Positions 1-10,717 of a stretch of DNA of 64,000 nucleotides are shown here, one piece after another. Origin of the DNA: Quercus robur (taxonomy: Eukaryota; Streptophyta; Magnoliopsida; Fagales; Fagaceae); assembly GCF_932294415.1 (NCBI RefSeq), contig NC_065536.1:10777974-10841973 (forward strand), in the 5' to 3' direction. The first letter of the stretch is position 1, and each line of letters opens with the position of its first letter. Below the pieces are notes generated by a model, which worked only from the letters and a program-made list of their open reading frames with translations, did no database searches and was not told the DNA's origin. The translations under genes were made by a program, and so were the position numbers.

Positions 1-1277
1 TTGCTGCGTCCCTTACTCCCTTAGCTGTTGGATCTAAGAAGCTCACCGTTGTTGCTTCCATACACTGCTCGATCTCGGTAGCCCAACAAGTTCGACACTC
101 ATTGTCAAGAGCTCAAGTCTTAACACTCAAGCTTACAGCTGCTGCATCTTTCACTATCTATCTCTCACGTTTAGTTTAGTTTTTTTTTTTTTTCCTTTTT
201 TTTTGGAATTTGATGGAATGATTTGGTATGTAAGATTCATATTGATTTTGTTTCAAATATTTTTAAGGGCTGGGCTAATTTTTTGGTAAAATTTGTTGAT
301 TGGGCTAAGTTTTCTTTAACTTTTTATTTTTGATTTTGTTGTTGAGTTAACATTTTTGGACTCTCTAATTTGTTTTTTGAATTTTAGATCAGTAATTTTT
401 TTATGGCCTTTTCTTTTCTTTTTTTATGAGCCTTTTCTTTGGTTTAAAGGGACAAGTTTTATTTTTTTGAGGGACGGGGCAAGTTTAATTTTATTGAGTC
501 AAATTGCTAAAAATCAGGTAGCTTTATCAGCCCTACAATATTTTCTTTACTATTTACGGTCTACCATTTGATCAGTTGTGTGGTACAAGTTGTGCCATTT
601 TATATGGTCTTAGAATTTTTCAAAAATGTAAACCCACTTTTCTTTGATAAATTCTCCTCCCAAATATCAATCCCATATAGATAAGGCAAATATGTAATTC
701 AACCACCATCGAAACTCACCCAAAAACAAGATAATGAAAACATAAAAAGACACAAAAATTTGGTGATGAAGTTGAAAATCAACGAAGAACCTTTCCAAAT
801 GGGAAAAAAACCACTCTTAAGAATCCAAACTTAGAAAAAAGAGTTAAAATTAGTTAGGGCATACAAAATTTTGGTAACTCTTTATGAAAATTCAACAAAT
901 GCTTTGCTTGCCTTCCCATCATAGTAGGCACATAACTCTGAAATTCTTCTACATGAACATTCTCCAGCTTGTTCGATCTAGTTAAGTACAGAATTCAACA
1001 GGTGCTCCGATGCATCTAAGAAGTGGACCTCAATTACTCTTGGGGAAAAAAAAAATATTTGTCATACTTAACTCGTTGTCGTAAAATCTATTTTAAAAAT
1101 AAAATATTAGTAATTAAATATACTTAAACATCATGTACTAATGTTGGTTTACAATTATATAAAGAATATGGCCCAATTGTGCCTGATTTAAAAATGAAAC
1201 TATATTTTAGTTTCATTGGGGTCTTTGTTAACTACATTAAAATCAATGATTTATATATGCTTCTTAAAAGTCATTTA
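1..1277. other. Gene-free flank, duplicated
   Basis: No convincing gene. The first 175 bases are open in one forward frame, but the translation is not recognised and has no start codon in the window. The rest is AT-rich, with T-runs near 180-205 and 410-425. The same sequence occurs at 49708-51110. There, about 100 bp near 50230-50335 replaces a short piece of copy 1 near position 530. Confidence 0.5.
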
Positions 1278-1418
1278 GGGTCCGTTTAGATACAACTTAT
1301 TTTTGCTGAAACTGAAAACTGAAAACACTGTAACAAAATAATTTTTTAATGTGTGAAAAATTACTGAAACGCACGGCTTAAAAACGCAGACTTTAAAACG
1401 ATGTATCCAAACCCTTCC
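1278..1418. mobile_element. Tourist-like MITE, copy 1 only
   Basis: A 141-bp insertion flanked by TTA (1275-1277 and 1419-1421). It begins GGGTCCGTTTAGATAC and ends near GTATCCAAACCC, so the termini are imperfect inverted repeats. Copy 2 has the uninterrupted site near 51112-51122. The 3-bp TTA duplication and GGGTCYGTTT terminus fit PIF/Harbinger-derived Tourist MITEs. It contains no open frame. Confidence 0.7.
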
Positions 1419-1441
1419 TTAAAATGACCCACACAAAGATA

Positions 1442-1850
1442 TACTTTGTCCACTGGGGACCGTTGGAGTGTGAAGCTAAAGCAATGGAAGGAGTAACTTT
1501 TGCTTGGGATATGGGCTTTTGTGACATCGTGTTTGAGTGTGACTTGAAGGTTGTCTCCGATTCTATAAATAGGTATTGTGAGTCACCAGCTACTATCGGC
1601 AATATTATTGATGGGATCAGGCACATGCTCAAGGATTTTCAGCAGGTCTTGGTATCTCATGTGAGAAGACAGGGCAATTGCCCCGCACACCTCTTAGCTC
1701 AGCATACTATGAGTGTTGTTAGTTTTGTAATTTGGATAGAGGAAAATCCTACTTTCATTGAGTTAGCTTTGATTCAAGATGTAATATTTTTATCTTCTTC
1801 TTAATAAAAGTTATGCATTTCTAATATAAAAAAAAAAAAAAAAAAAAAAA
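1442..1850 (+). mobile_element. 5'-truncated LINE tail with RNase H-like end
   Basis: The reading frame covering 1424-1804 (126 residues) resembles the RNase H-like C-terminus of plant L1-type LINE proteins (A-x-E-A-K-A-M start, then IVFECDLKVVSDSIN). A 3' tail and an A-run at 1828-1850 follow. A direct repeat of about 21 bp beginning AAAATGACCCACAC lies on both sides (1421-1441 and 1848-1868), the expected long target duplication of target-primed reverse transcription. The insertion is shared with 51139-51539, so it predates the duplication. It is a dead 5'-truncated copy. The first ORF codons come from the target duplication, so the frame start is not a gene start. Confidence 0.75.
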
Positions 1851-1868
1851 ATGACCCACACAAAGATA

Positions 1869-2624
1869 CAAGTTATGTATGGACCAAACCATAAAGCATT
1901 GGCAATGCTTATATGCATTGGTGTAAACACTGCCATTTAATTAGTCATTAGATAAGATTAGAAATTCTGTGTGTTCCAATTAGCTCAACTGGTAAAAACT
2001 CATTTTAAGGACTTAGACTCTTGAAGAAGAAAACCATGGACAATATTTGCAGGGTAAAAGAAGGAAGAGGCTTAAGTCCAATGCGTCTTGTGCATTGACC
2101 CAATAAGATGCTGGCATGTGGTAATTGTTGGACATATAGCATCATCCTATCAAGTCCAGTGCAGAGAACACTAAATTCAAGCCGAACCCATTAAAAAAAA
2201 AAACATAGAGTATATAGTTATTTGTTAGATCAAAACGATCATAATTTGGCCACTATGCAACTACAATCATTATAATCGCAAAAAAATTGATAATTCCCTC
2301 AAATAGTCTACTTCAATTCATCTAAACATCTTCAAAAATAAATAAATAAAAATCATCTAAAATTGTGCAAACTCAACACAAAAGTTCTCACAAAAATAAG
2401 AATCTGGCCTTCTGGAAACATATGTTTGTTATTATGAGAATATAACAAAGTGCAGAAATATAACAAAACTACCATAAGAGTTATTTTATTACATTCAGCC
2501 AAGCTTATCTTTATGGGGGGAAATAAAGCTTATCTTATTGCAGAAATACAGCTAATACAGAAAATATAAATCCACATTAAGTGCCTCTGGGCCCTCTAAG
2601 AGTCTACTCAAGTTATCTTTGCCT
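1869..2624. other. 3' flank of RLP copy 1
   Basis: About 750 bp without a gene, downstream of the minus-strand RLP. It is AT-rich, includes a short tRNA-like stretch near 1971-2000 (not accepted as a tRNA) and matches 51560-52327. The RLP 3' UTR and polyadenylation site must lie in the 2300-2624 part. Confidence 0.5.
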
Positions 2625-5600
2625 TCACAGTTTCACTCTAAAAGTTCTCACAAACCAATTTGGCCTCTTCGTTATGATGACATGCCCGGTAACCAGTCCA
2701 ATTACAAACCCACAAGCATATCCTATCACTACCACTTTCCAACTAAACCACTCTCCAAAAGATGACTCCTTGCTTGGTTCAAAAGTTGGAATTTCACTAT
2801 GTCCACATTTCTTTGACAACGGAGGGCCACACAATCCCAAGTTCCCCTCAAAAGAGGAATTATCAAATGTCCAAAATTGTCCACCTTGGGGAATCAGACC
2901 CATAAGTTGGTTATTAGAGAGGTTCAAATATGCAAGAAATGTGAGACTTAAAAGTTGATGAGGGATTTCCCCTGAGAGCTTGTTTCGAGAGAGATCTAAT
3001 GACTCAAGCTCAGTTAGATTTCCCAAGGACAATGGGATATGACCAGTGAAACTGTTGCTTGATAAGTTGAGTACAATTAAATCCTTGAGCATTCCCATTG
3101 TATCTGGGATTTCTCCATCAAAGCTATTATTGGAGAGATCAATAGCTGTGAAGATGGTCAAGATCTTTACCAAAAATATTTCTAACCCCTTATTCACCAC
3201 TGTCATTGAGTTTTCATAATAATTTGGATGACTTCCCATGTATTCTGGTTGTGCTTTATCTTTGGTAGGAACCATTTGCATTGCATTCCAAGTTCTAAAG
3301 TATTCTGAAGGTAGCCTACCAGAGAAATTGTTATGAGAGAGGTCGATGACATGCAACTTGGAAAAGCCAAACCTGGTATGAGGATTCCATATAGGGCCAT
3401 GGAATCGATTTGCATGCAAGACAAGAATCCGTAATTCTGGCAAAGACTGTAACCAAAAGGGGAATGCATCATTCATGTTGTTATTTCCAAGATTTAGGAC
3501 CTCCAGCATTTGACATTGCACTAAGGATCGTGGAATCTTCCCCTGTATTTGGTTTTGACTGAAGTCCAATGTCGTCAAGCTGCATCCTTTTATGAATGAT
3601 TTAGGCATGCTTCCTTGAAAGCAATTTTTCCTCATATTCAATATTGAAAGAGAGCTGCTTAAGTGACCTAAACATTGTGGAATGTGACCATTCAACTGAT
3701 TGTTAGATATATCAAGGACTTGGAGGGAATTCACGTTGCAAATCATTTGAGGGATATTTCCGGTTAGATTATTCTTTGAGGCAAAAAAATATGTTGTATA
3801 CAATGGGGGAATTGGGAGTGACCCTTGCAACATGTTGGAACGTAAATCTAAATAGTAAATAGATTTCCAAGGAAGAACTTTTAGCGGTTGTTCAAAACCG
3901 CTGAGAAGGTTAAAAGAAAGATTCAGGGATTGGAGTGTCCCTTTTCCAACATTACAAAACCATTTGGGTATTTTACCTTCAATTTTGTTGTTGGCAAGGT
4001 CTAATGTATCCAATTCATTTTGGGCTTTTAGGAAATCAGGGAATTCACGCAAATTGCAAGAAGACAAATACAAATATGAAAATTTGGGGTGGGTTGAATT
4101 GATATTTTCTTTTGAAACCAACAAATTGTTACCTGAAAGATCGAGAAGTTGAAGTTCTTTAACCTGGAAGAATATGTTTAACTCCATCTTGTCCTTTAGG
4201 TTGATCGAAGAAAGATATAGCCGTTGTAGCTTAGTGAAATTGGCAATTGACCTTGGAACCGGTCCATCCAATTTGTTTCCACTCAATGCCAGGGAATTTA
4301 ATTGTGATGAAGAGATATTTTGGAATTGGAGAGGGCCAGTAAGCTGATTTTGATCTAGATATAGTACAGACAATGAAGGCATTGTATACAAAACAGAGGG
4401 GATAGCCCCTATGAGTGAGTTTTGAGACAAGGCAAGGGCAAACAAATTAGTAAGTCTACTTATTTCCGATGGGATTGACCCTTTCAATTGGTTTCCTGAT
4501 ATATCTATCTCAATGAGTTTGGTAATATTTGTTAGTGAATCTGGGAACCTGCCTTCAAAATTGTTATTTGAAAGGAGTAATTTTTCTAGTTGTGTAAGAT
4601 TTCCCAGTGAAGATGGTACTTTCCCAGAGAAAAGGTTATAGCCAAGATCTAGAGAAGTGAGTTTTGCAAGATTTCCTAATGTGGATGGAAGCTGGCCATG
4701 AAAATTGCTCCCCGAGAGAGAAAGAGAAGTAAGCTGTGATAGGTTCCCAATAGAAGGGGGAATTTCCCCTGAAAAATTTGCCCAAGAAAGATCCAAATGA
4801 CTCAAGGATTTAAGGTTGCCGATTGAATCGGGCAATTCCCCAGAAAAAATTGCCCAAGAAAGATCCAAATGACTCAAGGATTTAAGGTTGCCGATTGAAT
4901 CGGGCAATTCCCCAGAAAAATTTGCCGAAGAAAGATCCAAATGACTCAAGGATTTAAGGTTGCCGATTGAATCGGGCAATTCCCCAAGAAAATTTGTTCC
5001 AGAAAGATCCAAATGACTCAAGGATTTAAGATTGCCGATTGATTTGGGCAATTCCCCAAGAAAATTTGTTCTAGAAAGATCCAAATGACTCAAGGATTTA
5101 AGGTTGCCGATTGATTTGGGCAATACCCCAAGAAAAATTGCCCCAGAAAGATCCAAATGGCTCAAGGATTCAAGGTTGCCGATTGAATTGGGTAATTCCC
5201 TGGAAAAATAGGTTTGAGAAAGATCCAAAAAGTTCAAGGACTTAAGGTTCCCGATTGCATCGAGCAATTCCCCAGAAAAATTCGTGTAGGAAAGATGCAA
5301 CTGCTTTAGGGAACTACCAGATCGAAAATTGGGAAGAAAACCAGTGAGATTGTTGTTACCTGACACATCAATGGCTTGTATCTTGGGCAGTAGGAAAATA
5401 TCTGAGGGAAATTCGCCAAGCAAAATGCAGTCAGACAGAGAAAGAGATGTCAAGGAAGACAAATTTGCCAGGGATTGAGGCAGTGACGATGAGATGTTCA
5501 CTTCGTCTAGATGAAGTTCTCTCAAATATGTCATGTTCTGGACAAGTGCTTCTAGATCAATTCTTCTGAGCTTCAAATAATAAGAATCAGCACCAGCAGA

Positions 5601-6149
5601 GTAATAATTATAATTGAAAGAGAGATCAAGTGAAACCAAATTGGAGAGCCATGAAATTTCGGACGGGATTCGGCCATGTAAGAAGGAAAACGAGAGATTA
5701 AGATAGGTCAACCTCACAAGCTGCCCAAACTCAGATGGGATTGTGGTGAAGGAAGAGAAGTCGTTGAGGGCAAGGTTGAGTTTTCGAAGATGACGCAACC
5801 TGAAGAGGCTGCTGTTAGACTTGAGAGGCCCACAAAGCCAGCTGTTGCTGAGGTCTAAGCCAATGACGTGGCCGTTGTGTGCATCGCATGTGACCCCATC
5901 CCAGCTGGAACAACAATCACTGTCTGCCTTCCAAGACTTCATCTTTGGATATGAACCATTATAGAAATCATTGTAATCAGAAGACATTCTCTTTTCAACA
6001 AATTCTTTCCTCAGTTGTAGCAAAGCAGAGCTCTGGTCAGGGAGGCAAAGATGTTGAGTGGAAGTATTAGAAATAGTTTGAGAATGTGAAATGAAGAACA
6101 AACAAGAGGCAATAAGGAATAAGGGCAGGTATTGATTCATTTTCCACAT
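2625..6149 (-). CDS. Leucine-rich repeat receptor-like protein (RLP), copy 1
   Basis: Predicted 1174-residue, intronless cell-surface receptor of the Cf-9/RLP12 type. Order: signal peptide (about 1-24, with FLIASCLFFISHS); LRR N-terminal cap with paired cysteines (LCLPDQSSALLQLRKEF, then DCCSSWDGVTCD); a long run of extracellular LRRs (xxLxxLxLSxNxxxGxIP), by eye about 30 or more; a non-LRR island near residues 945-1000 (YFRTWNAMQMV to VNKGLEIFLVKIL); closing LRRs and cap (NLGLCGPPLSKKCG); an acidic stretch; one membrane helix with spaced glycines (GYACGFVIGLVTG, a GxxxG series); and a short basic tail. No kinase is present. By family knowledge such proteins signal through SOBIR1-type kinases in defence or development; the ligand is unknown. 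The start at 6149 precedes the signal peptide, and the upstream frame is closed with no earlier ATG. No breaks are seen. Confidence 0.95.
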   Translation of the reverse strand: MWKMNQYLPLFLIASCLFFISHSQTISNTSTQHLCLPDQSSALLQLRKEFVEKRMSSDYNDFYNGSYPKMKSWKADSDCCSSWDGVTCDAHNGHVIGLDLSNSWLCGPLKSNSSLFRLRHLRKLNLALNDFSSFTTIPSEFGQLVRLTYLNLSFSFLHGRIPSEISWLSNLVSLDLSFNYNYYSAGADSYYLKLRRIDLEALVQNMTYLRELHLDEVNISSSLPQSLANLSSLTSLSLSDCILLGEFPSDIFLLPKIQAIDVSGNNNLTGFLPNFRSGSSLKQLHLSYTNFSGELLDAIGNLKSLNFLDLSQTYFSRELPNSIGNLESLSHLDLSGAIFLGVLPKSIGNLKSLSHLDLSRTNFLGELPKSIGNLKSLSHLDLSGTNFLGELPDSIGNLKSLSHLDLSSANFSGELPDSIGNLKSLSHLDLSWAIFSGELPDSIGNLKSLSHLDLSWANFSGEIPPSIGNLSQLTSLSLSGSNFHGQLPSTLGNLAKLTSLDLGYNLFSGKVPSSLGNLTQLEKLLLSNNNFEGRFPDSLTNITKLIEIDISGNQLKGSIPSEISRLTNLFALALSQNSLIGAIPSVLYTMPSLSVLYLDQNQLTGPLQFQNISSSQLNSLALSGNKLDGPVPRSIANFTKLQRLYLSSINLKDKMELNIFFQVKELQLLDLSGNNLLVSKENINSTHPKFSYLYLSSCNLREFPDFLKAQNELDTLDLANNKIEGKIPKWFCNVGKGTLQSLNLSFNLLSGFEQPLKVLPWKSIYYLDLRSNMLQGSLPIPPLYTTYFFASKNNLTGNIPQMICNVNSLQVLDISNNQLNGHIPQCLGHLSSSLSILNMRKNCFQGSMPKSFIKGCSLTTLDFSQNQIQGKIPRSLVQCQMLEVLNLGNNNMNDAFPFWLQSLPELRILVLHANRFHGPIWNPHTRFGFSKLHVIDLSHNNFSGRLPSEYFRTWNAMQMVPTKDKAQPEYMGSHPNYYENSMTVVNKGLEIFLVKILTIFTAIDLSNNSFDGEIPDTMGMLKDLIVLNLSSNSFTGHIPLSLGNLTELESLDLSRNKLSGEIPHQLLSLTFLAYLNLSNNQLMGLIPQGGQFWTFDNSSFEGNLGLCGPPLSKKCGHSEIPTFEPSKESSFGEWFSWKVVVIGYACGFVIGLVTGHVIITKRPNWFVRTFRVKL
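4801..5304 (-). repeat. Seven tandem 72-bp LRR units in RLP copy 1
   Basis: Exact 72-bp periodicity, with units starting at 4801, 4873, 4945, 5017, 5089, 5161 and 5233. Each encodes one 24-residue LRR of the form SIGNLKSLSHLDLSxxxFxGELP. The units are nearly identical except at the two or three residues after LDLS and a few others. Copy 2 has five equivalent units. Near-identity suggests recent unequal exchange or conversion within the gene. Confidence 0.92.
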
Positions 6150-6227
6150 GTTTTCAGCAGAGGAAGTAAATGGAAATTTGAGCGGCCAAGTGTTATGAGC
6201 AGATAAAGAACTAATGACACATGAGGA

Positions 6228-6235
6228 TATTTATA
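6228..6235 (-). promoter_or_regulatory. Probable TATA box of RLP copy 1
   Basis: On the minus strand this reads TATAAATA within CTATAAATATCC, about 80 bases upstream of the RLP start codon. That spacing allows a short 5' leader. The sequence is missing from RLP copy 2, because its deletion junction lies at the equivalent of 6215-6219. Confidence 0.55.
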
Positions 6236-6355
6236 GACACACAACAATTTGAAAGGACTAAAGGTAATTGGATATTTATATTATTTTTTGTGGTCTAAAT
6301 CGAATTGGATTTTAAGGGCTTTAAATATATTGATTTGAAAGGTTTGAAAATTGAA
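6236..6355. repeat. RLP upstream piece related to the 3-kb array unit
   Basis: The stretch around 6248-6345 (AAGGACTAAAGGTAATTGG and following) aligns with 63372-63500 and with the unit start near 16600-16700. So the RLP upstream region and the array units share ancestry. The alignment resumes beyond the mobile element at about 9967. Confidence 0.6.
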
Positions 6356-6861
6356 TCTACTAGTCGCTAACCCGTACGATGCACGGGAAAACTATTATGT
6401 ATGTAGAAGTTAACAATTATTTGTCTCTTCCTCTTTGATTGTTTATTAAGATTCCAGCCTCAGAATTTTCTATCCTTGATATAAAACATTAAATTACATA
6501 ATGAAAAATATAAATCAAACTTAAATTTAAATTAAAATTAAAATTCCAATCCTTAACATCCTTAATTATCCAATAAATATATGAAACACAAATTTAAAGA
6601 ACTACTTAATTAATATTTGAAATAAATTGAAAGCCAACTTTAAAGTATTATTTGTATTTTCTTCCTTTGTTGCTTCACAGTAACCACTAAATTACTCCTT
6701 TTATTTTCCTTGATTACAGATGTTGGTGTGAGTTGTACATTGCTTTCAACATCAACTTTTTGAAACTTTGTAGAATCACCATCTTATTGTCACATTCATT
6801 TGAAATACCACTGATGTAAGCCTGTCAATAGAATAGGTTGAGAAATCTATTAGAAACAAAC

Positions 6862-7320
6862 ACATAAAGAACAAACACAAAGATGACCAAGACAAAACCC
6901 TCAAACCCACATTGCTCCTTTTATAGAACTTGACATACAAAACAGAAAATTGGTTATATCATAGGTGCTAAAAAGTACTTAATATAGACAGTTATTTAAA
7001 AACAATGCAGAAAATTATTCAAAACAATGCAGATTTTATGAAATAGTGCAGTGCAGTGCAGTACAGTGCAGATTTTTATGAAACAGTGCAGTGTAAATTT
7101 TGGTTGTAAAAAAAATGCAGATTTTAGATGTAAAATAGTGCAGATTTTATGTAGAAAAATAGTGCAGAAAAATAACGTTTTGAAGAAGAAAACTTTTTAA
7201 AAAATTGGATCCATAGACCAAATTTTACACATAGAGAACAAACACAAAGATAACCAAGACAAAACCTTCAAACCCACATTACTCCTTTTATAGCACTTGA
7301 CATACGAAACCTAATTTATT
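6862..7320. repeat. Internal repeats in the Helitron-like element
   Basis: A stretch of about 85 bp (AGAACAAACACAAAGATGAC and following) near 6865-6950 recurs at about 7222-7305 with few changes. A third, shorter version lies near 7425-7450. Between them, 7010-7180 holds many copies of a GTGCAGA/ATGCAGA motif separated by T-rich DNA. Confidence 0.7.
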
Positions 7321-9725
7321 TAGATTCGAATACATGTTAGAAACAAAAATCCCAAAGCCAAAACCTATTAGTAAAATCACATACCAACCAATACAACAAA
7401 TTAAATCATAGGAACAAATAACAGTGCTCCTTTTATAGAACTTAACATAAATAAAATAAATCCTAAAGCCAAAGCCTATTAGTAAAATCACCTATCAAAC
7501 TATACAAATTTTAAGCCATGAATTGCGATTGTAACAAATAATCTCTAAAAATACACTATTTATAATATAGGGTTCTGTATTTGCCAACATACTTGAAAAA
7601 TGTAGAGGTCCATGGGTAGGAAGTTTCGGAATTTGGGGGAGAAATAATTTGGGGGAGACATTAAAAGTCACAAACCAAAACAATGCAGAATTAAAACCTT
7701 TTATATAGGCAGCAATGCATCAACCACACACTAATAACACTAAAAGAAAATTACACAATTAACTTTTCATATATACATTACTAATTAAATTCACACACAT
7801 GCTCAATGTTTCGGTATCATATTTCACTAAACAATCAATGAGTAAAATAAGAAACATAGAAATATGATACACACCAACATTGATGTAATACACTAAAAAA
7901 AATAGAACTAACATAGTGATGACAATGCAAGAATACACAGAAGGTTCATTTCACTTATAAAAGGCCTCGCTAAATGGTCAACAACAGAAGAGACATATGA
8001 CAGAGAAAGCACAAGATTAAAGCTACTACAAAAGAAAATGAGCATTTTGAACTTACTAGTTACCAGTACTGCCCAAAAACAATGTAAAGTATGAAAAATC
8101 AGCAGATCCAAAGAGAATATATATTGGAAACTTAATTGGATTAGGAATCTCTCCACTTATGACTGTCAACCTTAGCATCAAAACTTCTCTCTTCTTGTAT
8201 CCAATTGGGTTGGAAGAAACACAATGAGAAAGAAACATAAATCTTGCATACTTTCATGAGTTGGAGGACCCTAAAATCATCATTAACATATATCACAAAT
8301 TACAATGAGAAAGAAACATTGTTAAATCTACATTGAAAATTTAAACACTGCCAAAATTCAAACATTTTTTGAGGGCTGAGTTATTGTTTTTCATAATTAT
8401 AGTTGTCGGATGCTTTGGCTAGGTAATTTGACACATATTGATTTGAACTTAAAGCATCTCTTAAAATAGCCACCACTATAGAAGGATCTTATAAATTATT
8501 GAGAAACAAAGACTTTTAATTTTTTTTTTCAATCAATTAAACAAATAAATGCATACCTAATAAAATCAATCTAAACCATGATATACGGTTGGTACAAAAT
8601 CAAGGAAGACAATAAGCAAACAATTTTATATTTGAGAATTATAAAAGAATCTACTAAATTGAATTGATTATAGATTATAACTAAGCTTTCATAGTCCATT
8701 AGTTATTCACTGATAAACACAATCCAAAACAAACTTGGACTATGTTAAGGTCAAAAGCTATCTTTATAACCCATGCCTCCAAGCCAGGCATTTTGTCAAA
8801 CACTTTGAGGATGATGGGGTTGGCCTCTTTTCTCTTCTCATGCAGTGAAGAACTATTAGAACTACGGGTTTCCATTATTTATTAAACAATCCAAAATTAG
8901 CAAAAGAGAGATAGAGATAGACCTGATGCCAACGGTGACAACCAAAAAGGCAACCACACCTCTGCTAGGATTCAGTTGGCATTGGGACTGAGTAATTGGC
9001 ATCATCATCATTACCTGAAACTGAAACTCAAAAAATAAGATTTAGAGAAAATCATAGAGAAAGAATTTCTTGAGACTAACCTACCCAAACCTTCAAAACA
9101 GAAATAAAATCGCCACAAAATGCAAAATAGCAGTAGCCCCAACATAACATTCCACAGTCTAGCATATAAAAAACTGAAAGATTATATTACCCATTAAACT
9201 TGTTTACTGTTTCATAATGTACAAAACTAACTTATGTTTACAATGCCCGTATAATAAATTATAGAAAAGGAAAACCAATGTAAGATAAATACAACAAAAA
9301 ATACCATACATCAAACCAAAACAAACCCAGAATCAAAACCAAATTAAAGAATCCTAGGAAAATAAAAATCCAATAAAAATTGCATTAAAAAAAAATTCAA
9401 TACCAGGATTTTAATGATTCTTCTTTGGTATAACTCTGACAACAAAGGAAGAAGAAGATGTAGAAACTCCGCAAAAAACAAAAAATCAATTAAGAGGAAA
9501 GAGAAAAAGGAAATGAAGCACACCACAAAGCAACGATCGGGTTTTCTGAAGGACGGCTCAGTTGGCTGGGTCGGACTAATGGACGGGCTAGGAGGCGATT
9601 GTGGAGGCCCCTTTCGCCTTCAACGGTGGCGATGTCAACAACCCTGGTTAGATTCAGAGAAAGGTGAGAGATAAAGACCGATGGCGTTTGGGATTGAAAT
9701 TCAGAGTTGGGTTTTGGGGAGAAAG

Positions 9726-9727
<2 letters not shown>

Positions 9728-9761
<34 letters not shown>
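9728..9761. repeat. GA microsatellite
   Basis: Uninterrupted (AG/GA) dinucleotide run of about 34 bases near the right side of the Helitron-like element. Confidence 0.95.
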
Positions 9762-9764
<3 letters not shown>

Positions 9765-9966
9765 TCAGCGTAGGGTTTGTGGGTACTGGGTATCGGGTTT
9801 GCTTTTTATGATTTTGGAAAAATATTTTGGGCTTCTTATTGTTATTTTTTATAATTTAATTAATGTTTTTTTTATAATTTAATTAATGTTTTTTTAAAAT
9901 TTAATTAATGCTGATGTGGAAAATTGTGGGAGCTTCAAAAGTTTTGGTTTTATATATATATATAGA

Positions 9967-10717
9967 TGAGTCATCAGTATTGACTGGAATTGCTTTCCAT
10001 ACACGATTGTGATAACATATTAAAAAGTTTTTTATATTTAGAAAGCTTTAGATTAAAAAGTTCCTTTATGTAACCATAAAAATATGAAGAGGACAATCCT
10101 TTTTTATAAACAGAAAAACGAATTCCCTCAGACATTTAATATTTAGTTGATTTTTTGTAACTAAATTCCTTCCTTTGTGTTACATTCCAGTCACTAAATT
10201 ATAATTTTAAACTAATAAATTTTGATTTTTAAAAATTCTGCTATCTATATAGCCTTTTGATCTCAATTTTTGCTTGTTAGCTTCTTGCAATCCGACTATG
10301 ATTTTAAATTATAATGCTACATAAACAAACAAACCAACAAAAATTTCTTTCAATGGCTAGACTTTATAATTTGGTTATAGTTCTCTTACTCAAATAAAAT
10401 TATATCTTTTATCTCAAAAAAAAAAAAAAAAAAAAAACTTTCAATGGCATTCCAAATCAATACCCACAATTTCATGTGCAACCACATCTCAGAATGGTTA
10501 TTCAACCAAATAGAAAAATTAAAGGAACTGTATGTTATACTAAGATTATGACGTGTGAGACACGGGATAAATATCAAAGAGTCTGTAAAAACAAAAATAT
10601 AGAACACCCTATCAAAAAAAAAAAAACAAAAATATAGAACACGTCATGAATCATGATAGCTAGATTCTATTGACTTGACTAGCTTTTCTTCTACGTTTAA
10701 AATACAATAATGTCTCC
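9967..10717. repeat. Diverged fragment of the 3-kb unit
   Basis: Start (TATTGACTGGAATTGCTTTCC and on) matches 16718-16750. The stretch 10520-10700 (AAGATTATGACGTGTGAGAC, then CATGATAGCTAG) matches 20660-20780. It is an older, degraded version of the unit start, absent from copy 2 through the 4.5-kb deletion. It has no gene. An A-run lies at 10418-10437. Confidence 0.6.

Larger units (their letters stand above)
6356..9966. mobile_element. Helitron-like non-autonomous element (tentative)
   Basis: The left end reads TCTACTAGTCGCTAACCCGT and continues into GCACGGG, a short CCCGT/ACGGG stem at 6371-6387. The right end runs into a TATATATATAGA tract followed by T. Flanks 6248-6355 and 9967-10010 align with continuous sequence at 16650-16750 and 63420-63560, so about 3.6 kb was inserted between them. 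A 5' TC and insertion before T fit a Helitron, but a clear CTRR end with 3' hairpin is not seen and no RepHel frame is present. The interior is AT-rich with internal repeats (6862-7320), possible captured coding scraps (around 8760-8860 on the minus strand) and a GA microsatellite. Alternative: another class of DNA transposon. Confidence 0.5.

Noticed and set aside
1971..2000. tRNA-like stretch TTAGCTCAACTGGTAAAAAC
   Set aside because: Box A-like only. No box B at the right distance and no cloverleaf; perhaps a SINE scrap.
4801..5304. Regular 72-bp repeats resembling a CRISPR-like or satellite array
   Set aside because: They are in frame, encode LRRs of the RLP, and the organism is a plant.
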